A stretch of DNA of 64,000 nucleotides from Candidatus Flexifilum breve (GTDB lineage: Bacteria; Chloroflexota; Anaerolineae; Aggregatilineales; Phototrophicaceae): NCBI GenBank assembly GCA_016717205.1, contig JADKGC010000004.1, positions 372,001 to 436,000 of the forward strand, in the 5' to 3' direction. Shown here piece after piece: positions 42,431 through 50,638 of this stretch; the first letter of the stretch is position 1, and every line of letters starts with the position of its first letter. A program made the translations under genes and the position numbers. A model generated the notes under the pieces. It was not told where the DNA came from. It ran no database searches and saw only the letters and a list, made by a program, of their open reading frames with translations.

Positions 42431-43311
42431 CCGCACTCGAACAAGCACAGGCGCTTCTGGCCGAGCTCCATCAAGGTGCTCAGGCCGGATCGCTCATTCC
42501 GTTCCGGCTGCCGGGACAAATCCAGGCGATTCAGGAGTTGCTGGGGCAAGCCGCCGAAGAAGCCAAGGCGCGCGAAGCGGAAATCGCCGCCAAAGTCGTG
42601 CCGCCCGATATGGAAACTTTCCTCAAAGAGCAGGCGGGCTTTTTCGGGCACGCGATTCACGAACTGCGCACGCCGATGACCAGCATTCGCGGTTACGGTG
42701 ACATGCTCGGCAGCGGCGCGATGGGCGCGCTCAACGACATGCAGAAGCAGTTTGTGGACACCATCCGCACCAATTCGCGGCGCATGGAGTCACTGCTGGT
42801 CGATGTCAGCGATATGAACAAGCTGCGCGCGGGCACACTGCGCATCAACAGCAAGATGGACATGTTCAAAAATATCGCCATGATGGTAGAGAAGAGCGCG
42901 CGTCCGGTGGCCGAAAGCCTCAACAAGACGCTCACGCTGGATGTGCCGCAGGGTCTGCCGCTCCTCAATTTGGACGGCGAACTGCTGGCGAAGGCGATCT
43001 TCAAGCTGGTGGAAAATGGGCTGCGCTATTCCAATGAGGATGGCACGGTGACGGTCGCCGCCAGCGGCGAAGGCAGTGATTTGATCATCAAGGTGATCGA
43101 CAATGGCATCGGCATGACGTCGGAAGACTTGGCGCGGCTTGGTGAAGTGTACTTCCGCTCAGAAAACGAGCTGGTGCGCTCGTTCAAAGGGAGTGGTTTA
43201 GGCGTCCCGGTGGCCTACGGCCTGATCAAGCTGTTGGGGGGGACGGTCAGCGTCGTCAGTGAAGCGGAAAAGGGTACCACCTTCACCGTTAGGATACCGG
43301 GGATGGGTTAA
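42427..43311 (+). CDS. Sensor histidine kinase (second of three in tandem)
   Basis: A short helical N-terminus precedes DHp (H-box HAIHELRTPMTSIRGYGDML) and HATPase (N-box LVENGLRYSNEDG, IDNGIGMTSED, GSGLGVPVAYGL). No sensor domain or membrane helix is present, so it may receive signals by dimerising with the neighbouring kinases. The start overlaps the preceding stop by four bases, and its own stop overlaps the third kinase start (TAATG). Length 294 residues. Confidence 0.9.
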   Translation: MTALEQAQALLAELHQGAQAGSLIPFRLPGQIQAIQELLGQAAEEAKAREAEIAAKVVPPDMETFLKEQAGFFGHAIHELRTPMTSIRGYGDMLGSGAMGALNDMQKQFVDTIRTNSRRMESLLVDVSDMNKLRAGTLRINSKMDMFKNIAMMVEKSARPVAESLNKTLTLDVPQGLPLLNLDGELLAKAIFKLVENGLRYSNEDGTVTVAASGEGSDLIIKVIDNGIGMTSEDLARLGEVYFRSENELVRSFKGSGLGVPVAYGLIKLLGGTVSVVSEAEKGTTFTVRIPGMG

Positions 43312-44162
43312 TGCAGTACGCTCAGGCGATCACTGTTCTGCGCAAAATGCAGGCGGCCGCACCACCGATGGCAGCCGCACGCATTGAGGCCGTCATCGAC
43401 TTGATGATTGATTTGTTTGATGAGAATGCGGCGCTGCGCACGCGCCTGCAGCCTCTGCCGCAAGCCACCCTTGACCCACTGTTCCAGCAAACGGTCGATC
43501 TGCTGCTGCCAGCGCTTACCTCACTGCGCGGGCAGATCCGGTCCCTGCGCGATGGCGGGTTGGGGCGGCTCAACAGCGAGCAGGATGACGCGCTGCATCT
43601 GGCCGAACTTCAGGCCGACACCGCGTTTGATATGATCGACTCGCTGTTCACGCTGATGAAGGTGGAGAGCGGCGTGCTGCAGCTGCACAACGAAGCGTTT
43701 GATGGCGAAGCGACCATTTATCGCGCGTGGAACTGGGTGAAAGACCGGGCGGATGCGCGTGACCACAAAGTCAGCATGCGCATTGACGACCCGCTGCCGC
43801 CTGTGCTGGGCGATCCCATTCAGGTGCTGACGATCCTCGTCGACCTGATGGAAAATGCCGTGCTCTACACGCCCAACGGCGGCTCGATCCGCGTCACAGC
43901 GGACACGCTCGGCACGCATGTGCTGTTCGGTGTCGAGGACACGGGCATTGGCATCAGCCCGGATGACCGGGTCGGCGAGGCGTTCTGGCGCGGTGTGCAT
44001 CATCCACTGGTACGGCAGCATCCCGGCGGTGGTTTGCGCTTGTACCTCGACCGTGAGCTGCTGCATCTGATGGGCGGCGAGCTGTTTTTCAGCGGCGAGC
44101 CGAAGGAAGGCAGCACGTTCAGCTTCACCCTGCCGACGGCGGTGCCGAGCGACGAGCCCTAG
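43311..44162 (+). CDS. Histidine-kinase-like protein without the phosphoacceptor histidine
   Basis: The HATPase is recognisable (ILVDLMENAVLYTPNGG, VEDTGIGISPDD, GGGLRLYLDRELLHLMGG), but the preceding DHp-like helices (LLLPALTSLRGQIRSLRDGG) have no histidine at the H-box position. It may therefore be a non-phosphorylating partner that heterodimerises with the two kinases translated just before it. It is coupled by a TAATG overlap. No membrane part. Confidence 0.75.
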   Translation: MQYAQAITVLRKMQAAAPPMAAARIEAVIDLMIDLFDENAALRTRLQPLPQATLDPLFQQTVDLLLPALTSLRGQIRSLRDGGLGRLNSEQDDALHLAELQADTAFDMIDSLFTLMKVESGVLQLHNEAFDGEATIYRAWNWVKDRADARDHKVSMRIDDPLPPVLGDPIQVLTILVDLMENAVLYTPNGGSIRVTADTLGTHVLFGVEDTGIGISPDDRVGEAFWRGVHHPLVRQHPGGGLRLYLDRELLHLMGGELFFSGEPKEGSTFSFTLPTAVPSDEP

Positions 44163-44296
44163 GCGCAGGCCTCACTGCTAAAACGATCACCCTCCGGCAG
44201 TGACCCCCTTGCACCGCATCCCACCGAATGTTGGCAAATACTCGTCTAGCCGCCGGGCCACGCGAGTTGACCGGGGCGCGGGGTAGTCAATATCAG

Positions 44297-44325
44297 TTTA
44301 CAAGCTGCCTTTTGTGTGCTACTAT
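44297..44325 (+). promoter_or_regulatory. Putative greA promoter
   Basis: TTTACA (44297-44302), 17 bases, TACTAT (44320-44325) resembles a sigma-70 promoter. It would give a leader of about 115 bases that contains the hairpin at 44373-44391. Confidence 0.4.
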
Positions 44326-44372
44326 TACCTATGATTGACGCCGCGTGCGTCTCCAGAAAATGTTGACCTCAG

Positions 44373-44404
44373 GCACAGCAGATTGCTGTGTCTTTCTGTT
44401 ATTT
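44373..44404 (+). terminator. Hairpin with U-rich tail in the greA leader
   Basis: GCACAGCA and TGCTGTGT (one wobble) around GAT are followed by CTTTCTGTTATTT. It lies between the kinase operon and greA. It could end the upstream transcript or attenuate greA. Confidence 0.4.
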
Positions 44405-44448
44405 CTCTAGGGAATACGGATTTATCTCTTTAAAGGAGCCGGTGTATC

Positions 44449-44922
44449 ATGGCGAATCACCCGCAATACCTCACCCCTGAAGGTCTGAAAGAACTTGAGG
44501 CGCGTCTCAAATACCTTCAAGAAGTTCGCCGCTATGAAGTGGCGGACCGCCTCCGCGCAGCGATGGAAGAGGGTGGGGATTTGAGTGAAAATGCCGAGTA
44601 CGAGGACGCCAAGAACGAGCAAGCATTCATCGAAGGCGAAATCCTCCGGTTGGAAACGATCCTGAGCAGCGCGCAGATCATTCAGGAGACGAGCAAGAAA
44701 GATGTCGTCGTCCTCGGGTCGCGCGTGACCGTGCTGGAACAGGGTGGCGACGAAAAAGAGGTGTATCACCTCGTCGGATCCGCGGAAGCGAACCCCGCCG
44801 CTGGTAAAATCTCGCTGGAAAGCCCGCTCGGCAAAGCGCTGATCGGGGCCAAAGTCGGCGATAAAGTGAATGTCAATGCCCCCGGTGGCCAGATTGTGTT
44901 CGTGATCAAAGCGATTGCGTAA
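44449..44922 (+). CDS. greA: Transcription elongation factor GreA
   Basis: The 157-residue protein has the GreA coiled coil with the acidic tip EEGGDLSENAEYEDAKNEQAF and the C-terminal FKBP-like domain (GSRVTVLEQGG, YHLVGSAEANPAAGKISLESPLGKALIGAKVGDKVNVNAPGG). It inserts into the RNA polymerase secondary channel and rescues backtracked complexes. AAGGAG stands before the ATG. It is followed by lysS in the same direction, a common pairing, here separated by a repeat. Confidence 0.96.
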   Translation: MANHPQYLTPEGLKELEARLKYLQEVRRYEVADRLRAAMEEGGDLSENAEYEDAKNEQAFIEGEILRLETILSSAQIIQETSKKDVVVLGSRVTVLEQGGDEKEVYHLVGSAEANPAAGKISLESPLGKALIGAKVGDKVNVNAPGGQIVFVIKAIA

Positions 44923-44933
44923 AACCAGAACCA

Positions 44934-45010
44934 GTTAAAAGTTAAAAGGAAAAAGTTGAAAGTGCCAAACACCTGTTTTCACTTTTGACTTTCGACTTTT
45001 AACTTTTAAC
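44934..45010. repeat. AT-rich palindromic dispersed repeat
   Basis: GTTAAAAGTTAAAAGG...AAGTTGAAAG is mirrored by CTTTTGACTTTCGACTTTTAACTTTTAAC, forming a long imperfect hairpin. A closely similar copy lies at 58366-58440. Its AT-rich composition differs from the GC-rich genes on both sides. Confidence 0.7.
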
Positions 45011-45050
45011 TCTCTCTCATCAACCTATCCAATTTAAGGCGGTTCATTAC

Positions 45051-46604
45051 ATGACTTGGCAGCCAAACAAGCTGGAACAAGAGCGGCTGGATAAGCTGCG
45101 CCAGATTGAAGATTTGGGCGTTGAAGCCTTCCCGGCGCGCGTCCACCGCACCCACACGACCGCGCAGGCGCTGGCCGCCTATGCCGACTGGGAAGCGGTC
45201 AACCCCGACGCGGATAAGTCCGGTGACGACCCGGCGCAGGGCGTCACGGTGACGGTGTGCGGGCGCGTCCGCCGCCAGAATATCAAGGGCAAGGTGTCGT
45301 TCCTGCACATCGAAGACGAGAGCGGCCGCGTGCAATTGTTCATGCGCGTCAACGACATGGACGAGGCGGCGTATAACCTCGTGCGCGAAAAGCTGGTCGA
45401 ACTGGACGATTTCGTCCAGGCGACGGGTACGATGATGCGGACGCAGGCGGGCGAAGCCAGCGTGCGTGTGCGCGAATTTAAGCTGCTGGCGAAGGCGCTC
45501 AGCCCGCTGCCCGTCATCAAGCAGCAGAAGCAAGAGGATGGCACGATCATCGAGTTCGGCGAATTCAACGATGTTGAAACGCGGTACCGTCAGCGCTATG
45601 CCGACCTTGCCGTCAACGCCGACGTACGCGACGTGTTCAAGAAGCGCGCGCTCATCATCCGCACCATGCGCGAGTTCTTCGACAATGAGGGCTTCCTCGA
45701 AGTTGAAACGCCGATCCTCCAGCCGCTCTACGGTGGGGCGGCGGCGCGGCCGTTCGTCACGCATCATAACCAACTGCATCAGGATTTGTATCTGCGCATC
45801 AGCTTTGAGTTGTACCTCAAGCGACTGCTGGTCGGTGGCTATGACGCGGTCTACGAGATCGGGCGCGACTTCCGCAACGAAGGGGTGTCGTTCAAGCACA
45901 ACACCGAATTCACCATGCTCGAATTCTACAAGGCGTACATCGACTACGAAGGCGTGATGGATCTGGTCGAGCGCATGGTGCGGACGATTGTCCAGCGCGT
46001 GACCGGCGGCACGGTGATCGAGTATCAAGGCCAAACGCTCGATTTTGGCGCGCCGTGGCCGCGGCTGACCATCCGCGAAGCGATCAAGCAGAACGCCGAG
46101 ATCGACTACATGGATCACCCAATGGCGGAGTCGCTGGAAGCCGCTATGCGCAAGATCGGCTTGCAGTTCGCGCCGAATCAGACCTGGGGCAAGCTGGTTG
46201 AGCACTTGCTCGGCGAAACGGTCGAGAAGAAGCTGATCCAGCCGACGTTCATCCTCGACTACCCGCGCGACATTTCGCCGTTCGCCAAGCGCGTGCGCTA
46301 CGACGACAAGCATGTCGAACGCTTTGAGATTTACATGGCGGGCATGGAGATGGGTAACGCCTTCACTGAGCTGAACGACCCGCGCGATCAGGAAGCGCGT
46401 TTCATCGACATGGCGCAGTTGTATCGCGCCGATGAAGACGACGCTACGCCGACCGACGACGACTATCTGCGCGCGATGCGCTTTGGTATGCCCCCCTGCG
46501 GCGGTTTTGGCATGGGCGTGGATCGTCTCGTCATGCTGGTGACCAATCAGCGCAGCATCCGCGATGTCCTGCTGTACCCGCATCTGCGCGAAGAACAACG
46601 CTAA
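45051..46604 (+). CDS. lysS: Lysyl-tRNA synthetase (class II)
   Basis: The OB-fold anticodon domain (VTVCGRVRRQNIKGKVSFLHIEDESGRVQLF) is followed by the class II core with motif 1 (FLEVETPILQPLYGGAAARPF), motif 2 (FRNEGVSFKHNTEFTMLEFYKAY) and motif 3 (GGFGMGVDRLVMLVTNQRSIRDVLLYPHL). It charges tRNA-Lys with lysine. At 517 residues it is of normal length. It lies downstream of greA and ends before a strong terminator at 46617-46650. Confidence 0.96.
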   Translation: MTWQPNKLEQERLDKLRQIEDLGVEAFPARVHRTHTTAQALAAYADWEAVNPDADKSGDDPAQGVTVTVCGRVRRQNIKGKVSFLHIEDESGRVQLFMRVNDMDEAAYNLVREKLVELDDFVQATGTMMRTQAGEASVRVREFKLLAKALSPLPVIKQQKQEDGTIIEFGEFNDVETRYRQRYADLAVNADVRDVFKKRALIIRTMREFFDNEGFLEVETPILQPLYGGAAARPFVTHHNQLHQDLYLRISFELYLKRLLVGGYDAVYEIGRDFRNEGVSFKHNTEFTMLEFYKAYIDYEGVMDLVERMVRTIVQRVTGGTVIEYQGQTLDFGAPWPRLTIREAIKQNAEIDYMDHPMAESLEAAMRKIGLQFAPNQTWGKLVEHLLGETVEKKLIQPTFILDYPRDISPFAKRVRYDDKHVERFEIYMAGMEMGNAFTELNDPRDQEARFIDMAQLYRADEDDATPTDDDYLRAMRFGMPPCGGFGMGVDRLVMLVTNQRSIRDVLLYPHLREEQR

Positions 46605-46616
46605 GTGCGCTTCAAT

Positions 46617-46650
46617 ACCGGACGCCTGCCATTGGCGTCCGGTGTTTTAT
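46617..46650 (+). terminator. Intrinsic terminator of lysS
   Basis: ACCGGACGCC and GGCGTCCGGT form a perfect 10-base stem around TGCCATT, followed by GTTTTAT, 13 bases after the lysS stop. Confidence 0.85.
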
Positions 46651-46837
46651 CCCCGAGTTATCAAAAACCTATGAATTTTCTGCGACCAAGCGCGGCCTTT
46701 TCCGTTCTTTTAAGGGAAAGGTGCGGTTCTGCCTTGTCGGCACGTTAGAAAAAGTGAACTGCCCGCCGGGCGTCTTGCTGTACAATCGGATGCATAATAC
46801 CTGTGATAGTTTACGGTGCACTTGGAGCGAACTTGCG

Positions 46838-47944
46838 GTGATTGCAGACGAGCTGCTCCCCAATCAACTTATCCTCGACGGATTGTCGCAAGCCGTCCTC
46901 ATTTTTGATCCGCAGAATCATCTGGTGGCGGAAAACGCGGCGGCGCGCGCGCTGATGGGATCCGATCTCAAGCTGATTCGGCAGGAGGGCTGGCCCGCGG
47001 CGGCGGTCTTATTCAACAGCCGCGCGCTGGAAAGCGTCGAAGCGGTGCGCAATCGCGCCATCGATGCGCGCTACCCGGTGCGTTTTTACGTCTACCGTAC
47101 AGGGGAACGCATCCCCGCGTGGATGAGTATGCTCCGGCACAGTTCCGATGCCGCGTTCACCATGATCACCATTGAGATGCCGGATTGGACGGCGCTCACC
47201 GATATCGTCGACAGCTATCTCAAAGAAGTCGCGGAGGTGGTGTCGAGCACGCGCGGGCATGTCGACCTGATCGAACAGATCACGCGGGCGAAGGGCAACG
47301 AAAATCTGCTGCGGCGGGTGGGCGGCTTCACCCGGCTGATCCATGTGCATATGCACCGCCTGGGACGACTCACGCAGTTGATGGATCGGCTGGAGAAGAT
47401 CCGGACCGGGCGCGTGCGCGAGCAAGTCGCCATTTATCGCCGCAAGGTTGTGCTGCAGGATTTCATCGAGGACTTCCTCGAAGCGATGGATGAGGATACG
47501 CTTGTCGACCCGGAAAGCGACGCGGGCGATCCACGCAAGCGCATTCGCGCGGTCATCCCCGGGCGCATCGCCGTCGCCGCGTCGACCGAGCATCTGAGCT
47601 ATGTATTGCGTGACATATTGCGCAATGCTATCATGTATAGTATGAAAGCCGCGCCGATCAAGGTCGTCGCGTATGCTCACCCGCGCGAAAATACGGTGCA
47701 AATCGACATTATCGACGAGGGGTACGGCATCCGGGCGAGCGAAAGTGATCGCGTGTTTCTACCATATGAGCGGTCACGGCAGCCGCAGATTATGGCGGAA
47801 TTCGGCTATGGTCTGGCTATGTATCTGTGCAAATCTGAGGTGGAGGCGATGAACGGACGGATTTGGTTTGAATCTGAAGAAGGCGTCGGCACGACGTTCA
47901 GCATTAAGCTGCCCGCGTGGTCTGACGATTCGTCGTCGGGTTAA
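46838..47944 (+). CDS. PAS-HATPase signalling protein without a clear H-box
   Basis: Residues about 10-110 form a PAS-like domain (LILDGLSQAVLIFDPQNHLVAENAAARALMG). A helical middle region has no H-x-x-x-P motif (LKEVAEVVSSTRGHVDLIEQI). The C-terminus is a HATPase (YVLRDILRNAIMYSMKAAPI, IIDEGYGIRASE, FGYGLAMYLCKSEVEAMNG). It may be a kinase with an unusual phosphoacceptor, or a regulator of other kinases. GTG 46838 with GGAG about 10 bases upstream is the most likely start; an in-frame ATG at 46721 adds residues that do not look like protein. Confidence 0.75.
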   Translation: MIADELLPNQLILDGLSQAVLIFDPQNHLVAENAAARALMGSDLKLIRQEGWPAAAVLFNSRALESVEAVRNRAIDARYPVRFYVYRTGERIPAWMSMLRHSSDAAFTMITIEMPDWTALTDIVDSYLKEVAEVVSSTRGHVDLIEQITRAKGNENLLRRVGGFTRLIHVHMHRLGRLTQLMDRLEKIRTGRVREQVAIYRRKVVLQDFIEDFLEAMDEDTLVDPESDAGDPRKRIRAVIPGRIAVAASTEHLSYVLRDILRNAIMYSMKAAPIKVVAYAHPRENTVQIDIIDEGYGIRASESDRVFLPYERSRQPQIMAEFGYGLAMYLCKSEVEAMNGRIWFESEEGVGTTFSIKLPAWSDDSSSG

Positions 47945-47987
47945 CCGAATACGCCGTATCCTACCGCCCACTCTGAGGTACAATCAA

Positions 47988-48025
47988 CGCCTCTCCCGCG
48001 ACGGTCAGGAGAGGCGTTTTTATTT
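47988..48025 (+). terminator. Intrinsic terminator
   Basis: CGCCTCTCC and GGAGAGGCG form a perfect 9-base stem followed by TTTTTATTT, 43 bases after the PAS-HATPase gene. Confidence 0.9.
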
Positions 48026-48034
48026 ACCAAAGTA

Positions 48035-48166
48035 GCCAATAGCGATTAGCTTTTAGCGTTTCGCTAAAAGCAAAAGACTTTTGGTCGATGTAGCTTGCTG
48101 TAGAAAGCACGCGGAAAGCAACAGGCATTTAGCTAACGGCTAACCGCTAAGCGCTAAAGGCTAACC
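48035..48166. repeat. Dispersed repeat built from AGC/GCTAA words
   Basis: TAGCCAATAGCGATTAGC, TTTTAGCG-TTTCGCTAAAA and GCTAACGGCTAACCGCTAAG give several overlapping inverted repeats between a terminator and a small gene. It resembles intergenic mosaic repeats. A promoter for the serS unit may lie inside it. Confidence 0.5.
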
Positions 48167-48167
48167 T

Positions 48168-48332
48168 ATGCTTCAAAACCTGACACCAGAGTTTTTCGAT
48201 CTGCTGATCGTCGTTGTGATCATTTTCGGAATCGCGTTCGCGGTAGTGCGGCTGTACCGCGACTTCACTCGACCGATGCCGCCTGAAAATTACCCATCAT
48301 TGGAGGATACGCAAGAACATGATCGACATTAA
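48168..48332 (+). CDS. Small single-pass membrane protein (54 aa) overlapping serS
   Basis: The frame from ATG 48168 encodes MLQNLTPEFFDLLIVVVIIF followed by GIAFAVVRLYRDFTRPMPPE and a polar end. This gives one membrane helix with a positively charged inside segment, typical of real small membrane proteins. AAGG lies eight bases upstream. Its last 14 bases overlap the serS start in another frame, so it is probably translated together with serS. No family is known to me. Confidence 0.6.
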   Translation: MLQNLTPEFFDLLIVVVIIFGIAFAVVRLYRDFTRPMPPENYPSLEDTQEHDRH

Positions 48333-49734
48333 CCTGATCCGTGAGAAACCGGAATGGGTCAAAGAGCAAATTGCCAAGCTGAACGATCCGGCGGCGAGCG
48401 ACCGCATCGACAACATCATTGATCTCGACAAGCGCCGCCGGCAGATGCTGGCGGAATCCGAGGCGATCCAAGCGGCACGGAACAAGCTCAACAAGAGCAT
48501 CGGGCGGCTGCGCGGTGACAAAAAGATGGATGATGTCACCCGGACCGCGTATGCGGTGCAAGGTGCAGCGCTGATCGCTGATCGGAAGTATGAAGAAGCG
48601 GCGGCGCTGCTGGCGGGTGAAACACCCCTCACGCCGGGTGAAGATGCGGATGCCGAAAACGCTATGCTCAAGCTGCAGCGGCGCGTCGGCGAAATGGGCG
48701 CGCGCGTTGAATCTATCGACGATTACCTCAAGGGCGTCGAGGCGGATCTCGAACAGCATATGCTGTGGCTGCCCAACCTGCCGCACGAGAGCACCATTGT
48801 CGCCATGAGCGAAGACGATAACAAGGCGTGGCCGCCGGAAGGCGAAATGCGCGAATATGATTTCGAGCCGAAGCCGCATTGGGAACTTGGCCCGGAACTC
48901 GACATCATCGACTTTGAGCGCGGGGTGAAGATTTCCGGCTCCCGCGCCTACATCCTCAAGGGGATGGGGGCGCGTTTGCAGCGGGCGCTGATCAGCTTCT
49001 TCCTCGACATGGCGCGTAAGAATGGCTTCACCGAGTTGTATGTGCCCTACATGGTGCGTGAAGACATGATGGTCGGCGCGGGGCAGTTCCCCAAGTTCCG
49101 CGAGCAGGTGTATCACGACCCGGAAGCCGACATCTACATGCTGCCGACTGCCGAAGTGGCGATCACGAACCTGCACCGCGATGAAATTCTGGACGAAGCC
49201 CAGCTCCCGCTGAACTACGTCGCGCATACGCCGTGCTTCCGCCGCGAGCGGACAAGCGCCGGGCGTGATGTGCGCGGCATCAAGCGCGTGCATCAGTTCG
49301 AAAAAGTCGAAATGTACAAGTTCACCACGCCGGAGACGAGCTACGCTGAACTGGAAAGCCTGACGGAAGCGGCCAGCGACATTCTGCGTGCGCTGCAGCT
49401 CCCGTTCCGGCGCTTGGAAATCGTTACGGGCGATCTCGGCTTCAGCGCGACCAAGAAGTATGACCTCGAAGTGTGGTCTCCCGGCTGCAAGGAATGGCTG
49501 GAAGTCAGCTCCTGCAGCAATACCGAAGCGTTTCAGGCGCGGCGCGCGAACGTCAAATTCCGCGCGGAAGGGCAGAAGCGCCCGCAGTACGTCCACACGC
49601 TCAACGGCAGCGGTTTGGCCACACCGCGCGTGATCATCGCCATCATGGAGACTTACCAGCAGGCGGATGGCAGCATCGTCATCCCTGAGGTGCTGCGCCC
49701 CTACATGGGCGGTGACGACGTCATTCGCAAGTAG
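48319..49734 (+). CDS. serS: Seryl-tRNA synthetase with extended N-terminal arm
   Basis: Class II motifs are clear: motif 2 FRRERTSAGRDVRGIKRVHQFEKVE and motif 3 LNGSGLATPRVIIAIMETYQ, with the serine-binding TAEVAITN. The N-terminal coiled-coil arm that holds the long variable arm of tRNA-Ser has an extra stretch of about 40 residues (GDKKMDDVTRTAYAVQGAAL ... GETPLTPGEDADAENA), so the protein has 471 residues instead of about 425. It charges tRNA-Ser. GGAGG lies 11 bases before the ATG, inside the small overlapping gene. Confidence 0.95.
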   Translation: MIDINLIREKPEWVKEQIAKLNDPAASDRIDNIIDLDKRRRQMLAESEAIQAARNKLNKSIGRLRGDKKMDDVTRTAYAVQGAALIADRKYEEAAALLAGETPLTPGEDADAENAMLKLQRRVGEMGARVESIDDYLKGVEADLEQHMLWLPNLPHESTIVAMSEDDNKAWPPEGEMREYDFEPKPHWELGPELDIIDFERGVKISGSRAYILKGMGARLQRALISFFLDMARKNGFTELYVPYMVREDMMVGAGQFPKFREQVYHDPEADIYMLPTAEVAITNLHRDEILDEAQLPLNYVAHTPCFRRERTSAGRDVRGIKRVHQFEKVEMYKFTTPETSYAELESLTEAASDILRALQLPFRRLEIVTGDLGFSATKKYDLEVWSPGCKEWLEVSSCSNTEAFQARRANVKFRAEGQKRPQYVHTLNGSGLATPRVIIAIMETYQQADGSIVIPEVLRPYMGGDDVIRK

Positions 49735-49962
49735 CTGACAATGACGGCGGCCTAAACCGTCTATCTCGCCCCTCCGCTCGCTTTTTTTCGGAGAACGGAG
49801 GGGCCCCATCAAATGTATTGCTCGTCAAGACGAGTCGCCCTTGACCGACTGGCTACCGGGCCATGCTGCGTCTGAGTAGGTGCGGGTTCACCACCGGGAT
49901 ACGGACTCATGCCCCTCTTATTTCTGAACTGCGTAAAGAATTTATGAAAAATCAGAAATGGG
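49735..49962. other. Intergenic region without recognised gene
   Basis: A stem CCCCTCCG/CGGAGGGG (49770-49804) with an internal T-run lies just after serS and may end its transcript. The part from 49810 to 49920 is GC-rich with short complementary words (CGGGTTCACCACCGGGAT), but I could not fit it to a tRNA or a known riboswitch. Nothing else is visible before the promoter at 49963. Confidence 0.4.
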
Positions 49963-49992
49963 TGTACATTTTGTTCGTAATGATCGTATAAT
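49963..49992 (+). promoter_or_regulatory. Putative sigma-70 promoter
   Basis: TGTACA (49963-49968), 18 bases, TATAAT (49987-49992, perfect -10). It points at the small gene at 50132, leaving a leader of about 130 bases. Confidence 0.5.
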
Positions 49993-50131
49993 CATAATTG
50001 CAATTGAACCACCCCTAGTTACATCAATCTCACATCGAGCATCACACCCAAAGCACATTGATATGTGAATGCGTTGGCATCTGGCGGCGCATTCAAGCGG
50101 AAGCGATAGGCTTCTAAGCGAAGGTGTTGAT

Positions 50132-50380
50132 ATGCGTTACGCGAAATTGGATGTATTGGCGGATATGCCGCGGGAAAAGACTATCTGCGTTGAATTCGAC
50201 GAATTGACGCGCGCCACTCAAGTGCATACACTGGTGGTCAATGATCTGCACCGTTCCAGCGTGCTGGTGACGGTGATTGTCAAGAACGCCCGTCTCAGTA
50301 CTGCGCATGCCAAGACGCTGGCGCATGATTTTTTGCAGGGGAAACTGCCAGCAACCGGAGGATATTTTAACGCGCTGTAG
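50132..50380 (+). CDS. Small protein of unknown function (82 aa)
   Basis: MRYAKLDVLADMPREKTICV continues with strands and helices (EFDELTRATQVHTLVVNDLHRSSVLVTVIVKNARLSTAHAKTLAHDFLQG). AAGGTG lies six bases before ATG 50132; an upstream in-frame ATG at 50069 lacks a site. A perfect -10 box lies upstream. No family was recognised. It is soluble and could be a small regulator. Confidence 0.55.
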   Translation: MRYAKLDVLADMPREKTICVEFDELTRATQVHTLVVNDLHRSSVLVTVIVKNARLSTAHAKTLAHDFLQGKLPATGGYFNAL

Positions 50381-50419
50381 CTGAAAAAGTTTGTATTCTA
50401 GGTATAGACTGCTGCTTAC

Positions 50420-50638
50420 ATGGAACTAATGATGCCTGCCGATACGAAACGCCATCGATTACTCATCGAACAGTTGCTGTCGCAAGCCCGCGAGTCCCGC
50501 CTCATCTCCGAAAATACCCAGCTTCCCCGCCCGGTGCGCCTTCGCGCTTTGGGCTTTGCCGAGGGGCTGGAGCATTCGGCTCGTAAGCTGCAACTCATGC
50601 TCGAAGAATTCGGGCGCGAGGCTGACGTTTCAGCTTAG
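50420..50638 (+). CDS. Small helical protein of unknown function (72 aa)
   Basis: The chain is basic at the front and fully helical (KRHRLLIEQLLSQARESRLI ... VRLRALGFAEGLEHSARKLQLMLEEFGREA). No family was recognised. It is 39 bases after the preceding small gene and ends a few bases inside the 3' end of the convergent FHA gene. A second in-frame ATG at 50429 is possible as start. Confidence 0.5.
   Translation: MELMMPADTKRHRLLIEQLLSQARESRLISENTQLPRPVRLRALGFAEGLEHSARKLQLMLEEFGREADVSA

Noticed and set aside
45006..46598. 530-codon open frame on the minus strand
   Set aside because: It lies fully antisense to lysS, is rich in His, Arg and Ala as expected from the reverse of a GC-rich gene, and has no domain.
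48265..49812. 515-codon open frame on the minus strand
   Set aside because: Antisense shadow of serS with no recognisable motif.
49810..49920. GC-rich stretch resembling a structured RNA
   Set aside because: I could not fit a cloverleaf or a known riboswitch core; only short complementary words are present.
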